Position numbers and translations under genes: made by a program. Below the pieces are notes generated by a model that saw nothing but the letters and a program-made list of their open reading frames with translations, was not told where the DNA came from and did no database searches. This document shows positions 7,416-14,654 of a stretch of 21,980 bases of DNA, piece by piece. The stretch is from Patescibacteria group bacterium (lineage in GTDB: Bacteria; Patescibacteriota; Patescibacteriia; UBA9934; GWF2-40-263): NCBI GenBank assembly GCA_004298405.1, contig SCSL01000017.1, forward strand, positions 1-21,980, written 5' to 3'. Numbering within the stretch: position 1 is the first letter of the stretch; the number at the start of each line of letters is the position of its first letter.

Positions 7416-7874
7416 ATGGAAAACCACCTTAAGCGTGTCCTCGATCTTGTGCGTAGAACCGGCGATACAATGGTCGTTGTTGATAAAGATAGCAACGATT
7501 CGTTCGTTGTTATGGATCTCGATCGGTATGAGATGCTGTTGGATGCTCAGGAGGGGTTTGAAGATGATGTTGAGGAGAGCGATTTTCAGCCAGAATCGAG
7601 TGTTAAGTCGGCAATGGGAGGAAATATTTGGGATGTGATGCAGGAAGCAGGGGATGAGGGCGAGACCTGGGATATCGACCAGCTAAGCGAGGAAGAATTT
7701 ACGGAACTGGAAAAACAGTACCAAGATTTTGCAAGAGGGCATGTTGAGGAGGCTGTTGAGGAGACGAAGAAATTACAGAAACAGGAAGAGATGCCAAATG
7801 CGAAAAATGTTGGGAAAAGTTTGGATGATGATGAATATGGGGAAGAGCAATTTTATCTCGAGCCAGTAGAGTAA
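7416..7874 (+). CDS. Acidic protein with Phd/YefM-like N-terminal region, function unknown
   Basis: This 152-aa soluble protein has two parts. Residues ~4-44 (LKRVLDLVRRTGDTMVVVDK, then SFVVMDLDRYEMLLD) follow the helix-strand-strand-helix pattern of Phd/YefM antitoxin DNA-binding domains, in which VVM-LxxYExLL is typical. The rest is very acidic and probably partly disordered or helical, rich in Glu, Asp and Gln. No toxin gene is adjacent, so it is more likely a solitary regulator or adaptor than half of a TA pair. It has its own strong promoter and lies directly upstream of tuf on the same strand. I see no clear terminator between them, so readthrough into tuf is possible. The Phd link is inferred from pattern only. 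Confidence 0.7.
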   Translation: MENHLKRVLDLVRRTGDTMVVVDKDSNDSFVVMDLDRYEMLLDAQEGFEDDVEESDFQPESSVKSAMGGNIWDVMQEAGDEGETWDIDQLSEEEFTELEKQYQDFARGHVEEAVEETKKLQKQEEMPNAKNVGKSLDDDEYGEEQFYLEPVE

Positions 7875-7939
7875 AAATCGCTAAGTTTAGGAATGAATAG
7901 GTTCAACCCAAGCATGTTTATAAGTTGAGGGGGAAATAC

Positions 7940-7968
7940 TTGCGCGTTTGCAGACCCTCTGTTATACT
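7940..7968 (+). promoter_or_regulatory. Promoter of tuf
   Basis: TTGCGC (7940-7945), a 17-nt spacer and TATACT (7963-7968). Predicted transcription starts near 7975, giving an 84-nt leader before ATG 8059. This is unlike the leaderless promoters elsewhere in the window. Confidence 0.75.
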
Positions 7969-8015
7969 GCCGCTCGTCTCTAATTAAGCAAAAAACTTTC
8001 ATTATTTAAAGATTT

Positions 8016-8045
8016 GGAAGTTGCTCGGTCTGACCGTCGACTTCC
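8016..8045 (+). promoter_or_regulatory. Hairpin in the tuf leader
   Basis: GGAAGT (8016-8021) pairs with ACTTCC (8040-8045). Inside, CGGT (8026-8029) pairs with ACCG (8033-8036) around a CTG loop. The two stems are separated by a 4/3-nt internal loop. It lies 13 nt before the start codon, with no T-run after it, so it would act on translation or mRNA stability rather than as a terminator. Confidence 0.55.
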
Positions 8046-8058
8046 GACCTCTATTTGT

Positions 8059-9252
8059 ATGGCTGATGTCTTCCAGCGAACAAAGCCGCACGTGAACGTC
8101 GGCACCATTGGTCACGTTGACCATGGGAAAACCACCACGACGGCCGCCCTTCTTGCTGTTTTGAACGCAAAGGGCATGACTGCCCAGACAAAGGGCGTTG
8201 ATGATTTGGACAAGGCTCCAGAGTCGAAAGCTCGCGGCATTACGATCGCGACGGCTCACTGTGAGTATGAGTCTGAAAAGCGCCACTATGCGCATGTGGA
8301 CTGTCCAGGTCACGCCGACTACATTAAGAACATGATCACCGGTGCCGCCCAGATGGATGGTGCGATTCTTGTGGTTTCTGCCGCGGATGGTCCCATGCCA
8401 CAGACTCGCGAGCACATCTTGCTTGCTCGCCAGGTGGGTGTACCAGCCATCATCGTCTTTTTGAATAAGGTAGACATGGTAGACGATCCAGAACTTATTG
8501 ACCTTGTTGAAGAGGAGGTTCGTGACCTTTTGAAACAATATGAATTCCCAGGGGATGAAATCCCTGTGATTCGAGGTTCTGCCCTGAAAGCACTTGAAAA
8601 TCCAACGGATGACTCAGCAACAAAGCCAATCATGGATATTGTGAATGCGTTGGATACCTATATTCCAGAGCCTGTTCGCGACACCGCAAAGCCATTTTTG
8701 ATGCCTATTGAAGACGTGTTCTCCATTGAAGGGCGTGGAACTGTGGTTACTGGCCGTATCGAGCGTGGAATGGTGAAGATCAACGAAGAAGTTGAGATGG
8801 TTGGACTTAAAGAAGAGCCAACAAAGACGGTAGTGACGGGAATTGAGATGTTTAACAAGCAGTTGAGCGAGGGACAAGCAGGAGACAACGCAGGTCTTCT
8901 CTTGCGTGGTGTGAAAAAAGAAGATGTGGAGCGCGGAATGGTTCTTGCAAAACCAGGTTCCATTACCCCACATACAGAATTTGAAGCAGAGGTGTACGCC
9001 CTCTCGAAGGAGGAAGGTGGACGACACAAGCCGTTCTTCAAGGGATATAAGCCACAGTTTTACATTCGAACAACAGATGTGACAGGGGAAGTAACACTTC
9101 CAGAGGGAACAGAGATGGTGATGCCGGGAGACACTCTGAACCTTACGATTACCCTCATCCAACCAGTCGCTTTGGAAGAAAAGTCAAAGTTTGCTATCCG
9201 CGAGGGTGGGCGAACCGTCGGCGCCGGTGTTGTGACAAAAATTATCAAGTAA
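8059..9252 (+). CDS. tuf: Elongation factor Tu
   Basis: This GTPase carries aminoacyl-tRNA to the ribosomal A site. Its 397 aa match the family length. G1 GHVDHGKT lies at residues 18-25, G3 DCPGH at 81-85, G4 NKVD at 136-139 and G5 SAL at 174-176; RGITIATAH is the switch I threonine region. Domain II begins around FSIEGRGTVVTGR and domain III ends VGAGVVTKIIK. The frame stays open upstream to a TTG at 8014, but that would put a non-conserved tail and a leader hairpin into the protein. ATG 8059 (MADVFQRTKPHVNVG) is the family start. There is no Shine-Dalgarno; T is at -1. A terminator follows. Confidence 0.98.
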   Translation: MADVFQRTKPHVNVGTIGHVDHGKTTTTAALLAVLNAKGMTAQTKGVDDLDKAPESKARGITIATAHCEYESEKRHYAHVDCPGHADYIKNMITGAAQMDGAILVVSAADGPMPQTREHILLARQVGVPAIIVFLNKVDMVDDPELIDLVEEEVRDLLKQYEFPGDEIPVIRGSALKALENPTDDSATKPIMDIVNALDTYIPEPVRDTAKPFLMPIEDVFSIEGRGTVVTGRIERGMVKINEEVEMVGLKEEPTKTVVTGIEMFNKQLSEGQAGDNAGLLLRGVKKEDVERGMVLAKPGSITPHTEFEAEVYALSKEEGGRHKPFFKGYKPQFYIRTTDVTGEVTLPEGTEMVMPGDTLNLTITLIQPVALEEKSKFAIREGGRTVGAGVVTKIIK

Positions 9253-9259
9253 TAAATAG

Positions 9260-9300
9260 GGAGGGGCCCGAGGATATCGAGGGCTCCTCCTTTCGTTCTT
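9260..9300 (+). terminator. Rho-independent terminator or attenuator between tuf and rpsJ
   Basis: GGAGGGGCCC (9260-9269) pairs with GGGCTCCTCC (9281-9290) over 10 bp including one G-T pair, with an 11-nt loop. A T-rich run with C and G interruptions follows (TTTCGTTCTTTCTT). rpsJ starts only 13 nt after position 9300, so this probably lowers readthrough from tuf into the ribosomal operon. Confidence 0.78.
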
Positions 9301-9312
9301 TCTTATAAGCCT

Positions 9313-9645
9313 GTGTCAGACGATAAGAAAAAAACAGAAGAAAAGCCACGCATTCGTATCAAGATCCGAGCTTACGATCATAAGATTATTGATCAAGCCA
9401 CGGAGACGATCATGAAGACGGCTGAGCGCTCGGGAGCCCAGGTCATTGGACCGGTTCCTCTTCCAACAGAAAAGCGCAAGTACACCGTGAACCGATCAAC
9501 GTTTGTCCATAAGGACTCTCGTGATCAGTACGAAATGCGTGTCCACAAACGTTTGATCGATATTACGGATCCGACCGAAAAAACGATCGACTCGCTGATG
9601 AGCCTCAACCTCCCAGCGGGTGTCGATGTGGAAATCAAAACCTAG
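9313..9645 (+). CDS. rpsJ: Small ribosomal subunit protein S10
   Basis: This 30S head protein (also NusE in antitermination complexes) is 110 aa. The core runs from IRIKIRAYDHKIID (about residues 14-27) through GPVPLPTEKRKYTVNRS and ends LPAGVDVEIKT. A Lys/Glu-rich N-terminal extension of about 10 residues precedes the usual core. The start is GTG, the only non-ATG start accepted in the window, with T at -1. No promoter with a usable -35 box separates it from the upstream terminator, so its transcription must come from readthrough or an unrecognised promoter. Confidence 0.96.
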   Translation: MSDDKKKTEEKPRIRIKIRAYDHKIIDQATETIMKTAERSGAQVIGPVPLPTEKRKYTVNRSTFVHKDSRDQYEMRVHKRLIDITDPTEKTIDSLMSLNLPAGVDVEIKT

Positions 9646-9654
9646 AATCAACCA

Positions 9655-9707
9655 GGGTGGAGAGCGGAAAAAGGCAAACAGCGTTGGCCTTTCCCCGCTC
9701 TCCACCC
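9655..9707 (+). promoter_or_regulatory. Long stable hairpin in the rpsJ-rplC gap (candidate leader/attenuation element)
   Basis: GGGTGGAGAGCGG (9655-9667) pairs perfectly with CCGCTCTCCACCC (9695-9707). After an AA/CC internal loop, AAAGGC (9670-9675) pairs with GCCTTT (9687-9692) around an 11-nt loop. No T-run follows on either strand, so it is not a standard terminator. It begins 9 nt after the rpsJ stop. Confidence 0.7.
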
Positions 9708-9740
9708 ACCAAACGATTCACGTGAACAAGGAAGAGAGAT

Positions 9741-9763
9741 CTCACCGTGGCTTGCCACGGGAG
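9741..9763 (+). promoter_or_regulatory. Second small hairpin in the rpsJ-rplC gap
   Basis: CCGTGG (9745-9750) pairs with CCACGG (9755-9760) around a CTTG tetraloop; CTC/GAG pairs outside with one bulged A. A further 8-bp inverted repeat, GCTAGAAG (9845-9852) with CTTCTAGC (9882-9889), lies just before the -10 box of rplC. Confidence 0.5.
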
Positions 9764-9892
9764 AAAACCTTCCTGAGCTTCCAAGAATCGTGTACGGAGA
9801 ATCGCTTATCACAATCCCTACAATTCCTCGGATGTAATCACGAGGCTAGAAGCCGGCAGGAAACATTCCGTTTTCTTTCGACTTCTAGCTTT

Positions 9893-9898
9893 TATGCT
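9893..9898 (+). promoter_or_regulatory. Possible -10 box (TATGCT) for rplC, near-leaderless
   Basis: TATGCT ends 9 nt before ATG 9908, predicting a start about 3 nt upstream of it. No good -35 box is visible. The 262-nt gap with hairpins before rplC fits a separate promoter here. Confidence 0.4.
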
Positions 9899-9907
9899 AG
9901 CTCTACT

Positions 9908-10537
9908 ATGTCTTTCATCATCGGAAGAAAAATCGAAATGACACAGCAGTTTAAGGAAGACGGAACCGTGGTTCCTGTCACACTTATTCAGGCTGAGCCA
10001 AATACCGTTACGCAAGTACGGAACCTGGAAACAGACGGATACGTTGCCGTCCAGGTTGGAAGCGATGCGAAGGCGAAGCTTCCCAAGCCCCAACTCGGGC
10101 ATCTTAAGGATCTCCCTCAGGTTTCGACATTGAAGGAGTTTCGTGTTGATTCCGCGGGCGACCTCAAGCGTGGTGACCTCATCACCGTGGAGGCATTTGC
10201 GCCAGGTGTTCGGGTGGACGTCATCGGTATTTCAAAAGGGCGTGGATTCGCAGGAGTCATGAAGCGCTATCATTTTCACGGAAAGAATGCGACGCACGGA
10301 ACCAAGGATCAAGAACGTATGCCTGGATCTATCGCCTCACAACGACAGGGGAAAGTGATTAAAGGCAAGCGCATGGCTGGCCGAATGGGAGCCGAGCAAG
10401 TAACCGTGAAGAATCTTGAAGTCGTTTCAACAGATATTCAGACACAGGTGATCGCGATTAAAGGTGCTGTTCCAGGATCACGTGGCGGATTGGTTATGAT
10501 TAAGGTTCGTAGTGGCAATACTGTATGGCACGCGTAA
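9908..10537 (+). CDS. rplC: Large ribosomal subunit protein L3
   Basis: This early 50S assembly protein is 209 aa. It starts MSFIIGRKIEMTQQF (the family GxKxGMTQ-F region). The central loop GRGFAGVMKRYHF and the MPGSIASQRQGKVIKGKRMAG segment reach toward the peptidyl-transferase centre; Gln residues are retained where PrmB methylates E. coli L3. The C-terminal part has the PGSRGGLVMIK block. The frame is open back to 9620, but that part overlaps rpsJ and the hairpins and has no family similarity, so ATG 9908 is chosen (T at -1). The 3' end overlaps rplD by 13 nt. Confidence 0.97.
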   Translation: MSFIIGRKIEMTQQFKEDGTVVPVTLIQAEPNTVTQVRNLETDGYVAVQVGSDAKAKLPKPQLGHLKDLPQVSTLKEFRVDSAGDLKRGDLITVEAFAPGVRVDVIGISKGRGFAGVMKRYHFHGKNATHGTKDQERMPGSIASQRQGKVIKGKRMAGRMGAEQVTVKNLEVVSTDIQTQVIAIKGAVPGSRGGLVMIKVRSGNTVWHA

Positions 10538-11157
10538 CACTCTATTCAATTGACGGAAGCAAGAAAGGAGACCTGACGCTTGAAGACAGTCTTTTTGGGG
10601 TGAAGGTAAACCCTGCCCTTGTCCACGAGGCCATTGTGGCACAGACCGCAGGATCTCGTGCGGCAATTGCCCATACAAAAACCCGCGACGAAGTTACTGG
10701 AACGGGAAAAAAGCCATGGAAACAGAAAGGAACGGGCCGTGCTCGGCATGGATCGCGTCGTTCACCTATTTGGTCTGGCGGTGGAATTACGTTTGGTCCC
10801 CGCTCTGATCGGAACTTTGCGGTGAAGATAAACCGGCAGGCTCGACGCAAGGCTCTTGCGATGGTGTTGAGCGATAAAGTAGCGAATGATCGACTGGTCG
10901 CGGTAGAGAATCTCACGGGAGACGGAAAGACCAAGGAACTTTCACAGACCTTGGGACGTCTTCCAACCGCTGGGAAGAAAACACTGATCGTGACGACACC
11001 GGAGAATAAACTCGTAAGTCGTGCGGCTCGGAATATTCCCAAAATTTCAACCATTCCAGCCAATGCCCTGAACATTGTTGATCTTTTACGGTTTGATTAC
11101 GTCCTGATTACTGAGCCTGCTGTGGCAATGGTCACACAGATATATAAGCGTACCTAA
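10525..11157 (+). CDS. rplD: Large ribosomal subunit protein L4
   Basis: This 50S protein lines the exit tunnel and is the classical autoregulator of the S10 operon in E. coli. It is 210 aa. The long extended loop is recognisable as KPWKQKGTGRARHGSRRSP, then GGGITFGPRSDRNF at about residues 69-102. The C-terminal alpha/beta part ends VLITEPAVAMVTQIYKRT. It overlaps rplC by 13 nt, suggesting coupled translation. The hairpin-rich gap upstream of rplC is a possible site for L4-type feedback, but this is speculation. Confidence 0.97.
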   Translation: MARVTLYSIDGSKKGDLTLEDSLFGVKVNPALVHEAIVAQTAGSRAAIAHTKTRDEVTGTGKKPWKQKGTGRARHGSRRSPIWSGGGITFGPRSDRNFAVKINRQARRKALAMVLSDKVANDRLVAVENLTGDGKTKELSQTLGRLPTAGKKTLIVTTPENKLVSRAARNIPKISTIPANALNIVDLLRFDYVLITEPAVAMVTQIYKRT

Positions 11158-11161
11158 ACGT

Positions 11162-11551
11162 ATGGGAATTTTTGGCAGACTTAAAAAGACGAACGCGGAT
11201 CATCCGAAACCTGACTCACAAACGAAGATGAATGAATCTTCTAGGACGTCCGAAGCACGGCTTAGTGTTGAGTTATCTGACGTCATTGTGAAGCCACTTG
11301 TGTCGGAGAAGACAGCAAACCTCGCGGGGGCAAACCAGTATGTATTTGTTGTGCGAAAGGACGCGAATCGTGTACAGGTTCGTTCTGCCGTAAAAGCGAT
11401 GTACGGTGTCTCTCCACTCTCGGTCAACATTTTGAACGTCCGTGGAAAGATCGTTCGTTTTGGGCGGCGCTCTGGATCTCGTTCTGATTGGAAAAAGGCC
11501 ATCGTCACGCTCCCAAAAGGACAGACGATTAACGTCTACGAAGGCGTGTAA
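11162..11551 (+). CDS. rplW: Large ribosomal subunit protein L23
   Basis: This 50S protein sits at the tunnel exit and docks trigger factor and SRP. It is 129 aa, longer than the usual ~95-100. The extra ~38 N-terminal residues are polar and lysine/serine-rich (MGIFGRLKKTNADHPKP and on). The conserved core begins VIVKPLVSEKTA and includes YVFVVRKDANRVQVRSAVKAMY. Internal ATGs exist, but 11162 has the T at -1 and a 4-nt gap from rplD, so the extension is probably real. Confidence 0.95.
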   Translation: MGIFGRLKKTNADHPKPDSQTKMNESSRTSEARLSVELSDVIVKPLVSEKTANLAGANQYVFVVRKDANRVQVRSAVKAMYGVSPLSVNILNVRGKIVRFGRRSGSRSDWKKAIVTLPKGQTINVYEGV

Positions 11552-11556
11552 TTCTT

Positions 11557-12408
11557 ATGCCAGTAAAACGATACAAACCAACAACTGCCGGTCGACGCAT
11601 TTCAAGTGTTGACGACTTTTCGGATGTGACGAAAACGTCTCCTGAGAAGAAATTGACGATCAAACGGCAACAGCACGCGGGTCGTGCCAATAGCGGAAAA
11701 ATTACCGTCCGCCATCGTGGAGGTGGGGCGCGCCGCCGGATTCGCCTTGTTGACTTTATCTGCGAAAAGTTTGATGTGCCAGCAACCATCGCGGCGATTG
11801 AGTACGATCCAAACCGAGGAGCTCGACTTGCCCTCCTGCACTATGCGGACGGCGAGAAGCGATACTTCATTGCCCCGAGTGGTTTGGGTGTGGGCTCAAC
11901 AGTCCTCTCTTCGCAAAATCGTGGAGAGATCCAGATAGGAAATCGATTTAGACTCGAACACATTCCTATCGGAATGGAGATCTACAACATTGAACTTCGT
12001 CCAGGAAAAGGCGGTCAGATTGTAAGAGGAGCTGGCGCATTTGCCCAGCTTATGGCGGTGGAAGGTCCGTATGCCACCTTGCGTCTCCCCTCAGGGGAAG
12101 TTCGCATGGTTCCAAAGGAATGTATGGCGACGCTTGGCCACGTCTCCAACCCAGATCGACGATTGATCCGATGGGGGAAGGCCGGTCGCACACGACATCG
12201 AGGATTCCGTCCGACGGTTCGTGGAAAAGCGATGAACCCAGTAGACCATCCACATGGTGGTGGGGAAGCTCGCAATTCTATCGGATTGAAGCATCCAAAG
12301 ACACCGACGGGAAAACCAGCTCTGGGTGTAAAGACACGCAGAAAGCAGGCATCAACACGACTCATCATTCAACGTCGCAAAAAAGGACGATTCGTTGGCG
12401 GCACATAA
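11557..12408 (+). CDS. rplB: Large ribosomal subunit protein L2
   Basis: This 50S core protein is needed for subunit joining and peptidyl-transferase centre structure. It is 283 aa, close to the family norm. It starts MPVKRYKPTTAGRR and has HRGGGARRRIR early. The signature NPVDHPHGGGE lies at residues 227-237, with the histidine implicated near the catalytic centre. A basic C-terminal tail (KTRRKQASTRLIIQRRKKGR) ends it. The gap from rplW is 5 nt, with no Shine-Dalgarno. Confidence 0.98.
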   Translation: MPVKRYKPTTAGRRISSVDDFSDVTKTSPEKKLTIKRQQHAGRANSGKITVRHRGGGARRRIRLVDFICEKFDVPATIAAIEYDPNRGARLALLHYADGEKRYFIAPSGLGVGSTVLSSQNRGEIQIGNRFRLEHIPIGMEIYNIELRPGKGGQIVRGAGAFAQLMAVEGPYATLRLPSGEVRMVPKECMATLGHVSNPDRRLIRWGKAGRTRHRGFRPTVRGKAMNPVDHPHGGGEARNSIGLKHPKTPTGKPALGVKTRRKQASTRLIIQRRKKGRFVGGT

Positions 12409-12411
12409 TCT

Positions 12412-12705
12412 ATGGCACGAAGTTTGAAAAAAGGACCTTACGTCCACCCAAAACTCCTCAAGAAAATCGCGGTTCGAAAGCCAGGCGAAGGATCCCCAAT
12501 TAAAACCTGGGCTCGTTCGTCGACGATCACGCCTGAGATGATCGGATTTGTGTTCGCGGTCCACAACGGTAAGGATTTCATCCAGGTCCGTGTGGTTGAG
12601 AACATGGTCGGCCACAAACTTGGGGAGTTTTCCGCCACACGGAAGTTTATTCGCCATGGAGGAACAGTGAAAAAGGCGGAAGGTGAAACAGAAACCTCCA
12701 AGTAA
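12412..12705 (+). CDS. rpsS: Small ribosomal subunit protein S19
   Basis: This 30S head protein contacts S13 and A-site tRNA. It is 97 aa. It starts MARSLKKGPYVHPKLLKKI and carries the family block TWARSSTITPEMIGF, then VHNGKDFIQV and MVGHKLGEFSATRKF. A short acidic/lysine tail after RHGG is variable in the family. The ATG follows the rplB stop by 3 nt. Confidence 0.97.
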   Translation: MARSLKKGPYVHPKLLKKIAVRKPGEGSPIKTWARSSTITPEMIGFVFAVHNGKDFIQVRVVENMVGHKLGEFSATRKFIRHGGTVKKAEGETETSK

Positions 12706-12716
12706 GTTTTACGTCT

Positions 12717-13079
12717 ATGGAAGTGAAAGCAACAGCACGTTATATCCACATGTCACCCAGGAAGGTGCGGCTTGTGATTGATGTGATTCGAGGGATGGCA
12801 ATCGCCCAAGCCCGTTCTCAGCTCAGCGTCATGAAGAAGGCCGCGGCGGAACCTGTTTTGAAGCTTCTAGAATCTGCCGTGGCAAATGCGACACATAACT
12901 TTCATCTCGATGCAGGCCAGATGTATGTGAAGAGCATTACGGCCGATGGAGGTCCGGTGCTCGGGCGCTGGCGTGCACGCGCGTTTGGCCGGGCCGCCCC
13001 GATCCGTAAGCGCACCACGCATATTTCTATCACGCTCGAGCCTCGGGAGGAGAAGTCACGTAAATCAAGCGCAAGCTAA
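12717..13079 (+). CDS. rplV: Large ribosomal subunit protein L22
   Basis: This 50S protein has a beta-hairpin that forms part of the tunnel constriction. It is 120 aa. It starts MEVKATARYIHMSPRKVRLV and has the family region AVANATHNFHLDA. The hairpin stretch GRWRARAFGRAAPIRKRTTH lies at about residues 82-101, followed by ISITLE. A basic tail ends it. Spacing from rpsS is 11 nt, with T at -1. Confidence 0.97.
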   Translation: MEVKATARYIHMSPRKVRLVIDVIRGMAIAQARSQLSVMKKAAAEPVLKLLESAVANATHNFHLDAGQMYVKSITADGGPVLGRWRARAFGRAAPIRKRTTHISITLEPREEKSRKSSAS

Positions 13080-13086
13080 CTATCCT

Positions 13087-13731
13087 ATGGGAACGAAGGT
13101 ACATCCAAATGTTTTCCGGCTTGGGGTCATCCGCCCATGGGATGGAGTTTGGTTTGCGAGCAAAAAAGGATTCAAGACATCGCTTAAGGAAGATATTGAA
13201 ATTCGAGATTTTTTGCGTAAGCTCCTGAAAGAAGCCTTGGTCGATCGGATCGAGATTGAACGTTCTCGTCAGGAAATTCGTCTCACCATCCACTCAGCAA
13301 AACCAGGTGTCATTATTGGGCGCGGAGGAGCTGGAATTGACGAATTGACACAAAAATTGAAGAAACAGTTTTTTCGGGGTCGTCGCGTCAAGATGAGTCT
13401 GAACGTCAAAGAAGTCCAGAAACCGTCTCTCTCATCGCAAGTGATTGCTCAGCAGATTGCGGCGGATATTGAAAAGCGTATGCCGTTTCGTCGTGTGATG
13501 AAGATGGCCATTGAACGATCATTGAAAGCAGGGGCATTAGGGGTGAAAGTAACGATCTCCGGGCGCTTAAATGGATCGGATATTGCCAGACGTGAAACCA
13601 TCGCACAAGGGAAAATTCCTTTGCATAACCTCCGTTCAGATATTGACTTTGCTTCCGTGGCAGCCCGAACGATTTGGGGAGCGATCGGGGTGAAAGTCTG
13701 GATTAACCGCGGTGAGGTTTTTGGTGAATAA
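13087..13731 (+). CDS. rpsC: Small ribosomal subunit protein S3
   Basis: This 30S protein at the mRNA entry tunnel has helicase-associated basic residues. It is 214 aa. It starts MGTKVHPNVFRLGVIRPWDG. The KH domain carries GVIIGRGGAGI at residues 74-84, and the C-terminal domain has GVKVTISGRLNGSDIAR followed by GVKVWINRGEVFGE. The frame extends upstream inside rplV to 12946, but the family start is ATG 13087, 7 nt after the rplV stop. The C-terminal tail is short for the family. Confidence 0.97.
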   Translation: MGTKVHPNVFRLGVIRPWDGVWFASKKGFKTSLKEDIEIRDFLRKLLKEALVDRIEIERSRQEIRLTIHSAKPGVIIGRGGAGIDELTQKLKKQFFRGRRVKMSLNVKEVQKPSLSSQVIAQQIAADIEKRMPFRRVMKMAIERSLKAGALGVKVTISGRLNGSDIARRETIAQGKIPLHNLRSDIDFASVAARTIWGAIGVKVWINRGEVFGE

Positions 13732-13753
13732 CCGTACATGATTCATAGGACGT

Positions 13754-14173
13754 ATGTTGATTCCAAAGAAAGTAAAACATCGCAAATGGCACAAGGGTCG
13801 AGCGCGAGGAAAGCGTTTAGCGACCACCAAGACGACCATCGCGTTCGGGAGTTTTGGCATTAAGGCAACGACCGGAGCATGGATTACGTCACGGCAGATC
13901 GAAGCCGCACGCCGCGCGATGACGCGGGCGATTAAACGTGGAGGAAAAATTTGGATCCGTGTGTTTCCAGATAAGCCGGTGACCTCCAAGGGTTCAGAAA
14001 TGCCGATGGGAAAAGGGAAAGGAGCCGTTGACCATTACGTCGCTGTGGTAAGACCAGGCACCGTTTTGTTTGAAATGGGGGGAATCGATGAGGCGCTTGC
14101 TCGACAAGCCCTCACACTGGCTTCACACAAGCTCCCCGTTAAGTCCAAGATCATTTCTCGTGACATCGGCTAA
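13754..14173 (+). CDS. rplP: Large ribosomal subunit protein L16
   Basis: This 50S protein near the A site is among the last to assemble. It is 139 aa. It starts MLIPKKVKHRKWHKGRARG and has SRQIEAARRAMTRAIKRGGK, IWIRVFPDKPVTSK and the MPMGKGKGAVDHYVAVVRPG block. The arginine hydroxylated in E. coli L16 lies in this last region. AGGA at 13747-13750 sits too close to ATG 13754 (3 nt) to be a normal ribosome-binding site. Confidence 0.97.
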   Translation: MLIPKKVKHRKWHKGRARGKRLATTKTTIAFGSFGIKATTGAWITSRQIEAARRAMTRAIKRGGKIWIRVFPDKPVTSKGSEMPMGKGKGAVDHYVAVVRPGTVLFEMGGIDEALARQALTLASHKLPVKSKIISRDIG

Positions 14174-14177
14174 TTCT

Positions 14178-14387
14178 ATGGATGCAAAAACACTCCGCGC
14201 CAAGAGTCCAACTGCGCTCGTCGCACAGATGGAAGAAACATACGCGCGACTCAAGGAACTGCGTTTCAAACGTTCTTCCAATCAACTGAAAGATGTACGA
14301 GAAGTTCGTGAACTCAAGCGTGACGTTGCTCGTATCAAAACACTCCTCGCTCAGTCGTCCCAAGAAGGGACGAACAAGGCCGTCTAA
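14178..14387 (+). CDS. rpmC: Large ribosomal subunit protein L29
   Basis: This small two-helix 50S protein at the tunnel exit contacts L23. It is 69 aa. It starts MDAKTLRAKSPTALVAQMEE. The family block LKELRFKRSSNQLKDVREVR is followed by RELKRDVARIKTLLAQ. A longer reading frame starts inside rplP, but ATG 14178 (T at -1, 4 nt after the rplP stop) is the family start. Confidence 0.95.
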   Translation: MDAKTLRAKSPTALVAQMEETYARLKELRFKRSSNQLKDVREVRELKRDVARIKTLLAQSSQEGTNKAV

Positions 14388-14391
14388 TCCT

Positions 14392-14646
14392 ATGAAACCC
14401 AACACAACACAACGAACGTTTACCGGCGAAGTCGTTTCTACCGCGATGGATAAGACGATTGTGGTACGTGTGGATCGTACCGTGGTACATCCAAAATATG
14501 GAAAGCGTTATGTGCAGAGCAAGAACTACCACGTGCACGACGAGCAGAATAGCCATAAAGTTGGCGATGTCGTTGAATTTCAGGCAAGCCGTCCTTTTTC
14601 CAAGACGAAGCGCTGGCGGACACTCAATAAACCGTCAGCAAACTAG
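14392..14646 (+). CDS. rpsQ: Small ribosomal subunit protein S17
   Basis: This early 30S assembly protein is 84 aa and has an OB fold. It starts MKPNTTQRTFTGEVVS. It carries DKTIVVRVDRTVVHPKYGKR, then KNYHVHDEQNSHKVGDVVEF. It ends RPFSKTKRWRTLNKPSAN, matching the family RPLSKTKRWRL region. The frame is open upstream within rpmC; ATG 14392 is chosen by homology and the 4-nt gap. Confidence 0.96.
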   Translation: MKPNTTQRTFTGEVVSTAMDKTIVVRVDRTVVHPKYGKRYVQSKNYHVHDEQNSHKVGDVVEFQASRPFSKTKRWRTLNKPSAN

Positions 14647-14654
14647 ACATTGAT

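Noticed and set aside
7019..7638. Two + strand ORFs (7019-7336 and 7303-7638)
   Set aside because: The first spans the terminator tail and a palindrome and has odd composition; the second overlaps the well-supported 7416 gene in another frame.
8014..8058. TTG start giving EF-Tu 15 extra residues
   Set aside because: The extension reads through a leader hairpin; EF-Tu begins at MADVFQRTKP in a conserved way at 8059.
9304..9309. TATAAG as a -10 box for rpsJ
   Set aside because: It ends only 3 nt before the GTG, so transcription would start inside the codon or after it, and there is no -35 box.
9655..9707. Hairpin as a rho-independent terminator of rpsJ
   Set aside because: No T-run follows on either strand.
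9620..9907. In-frame 96-codon upstream extension of rplC
   Set aside because: It overlaps rpsJ and the hairpins, has no L3 similarity, and ATG 9908 matches the family N-terminus.
12015..12368. Antisense ORF over rplB (and similar ones over secY at 18733-19194 and rplD at 10542-11075)
   Set aside because: They are mirror frames of highly conserved genes with no start context or domain support.
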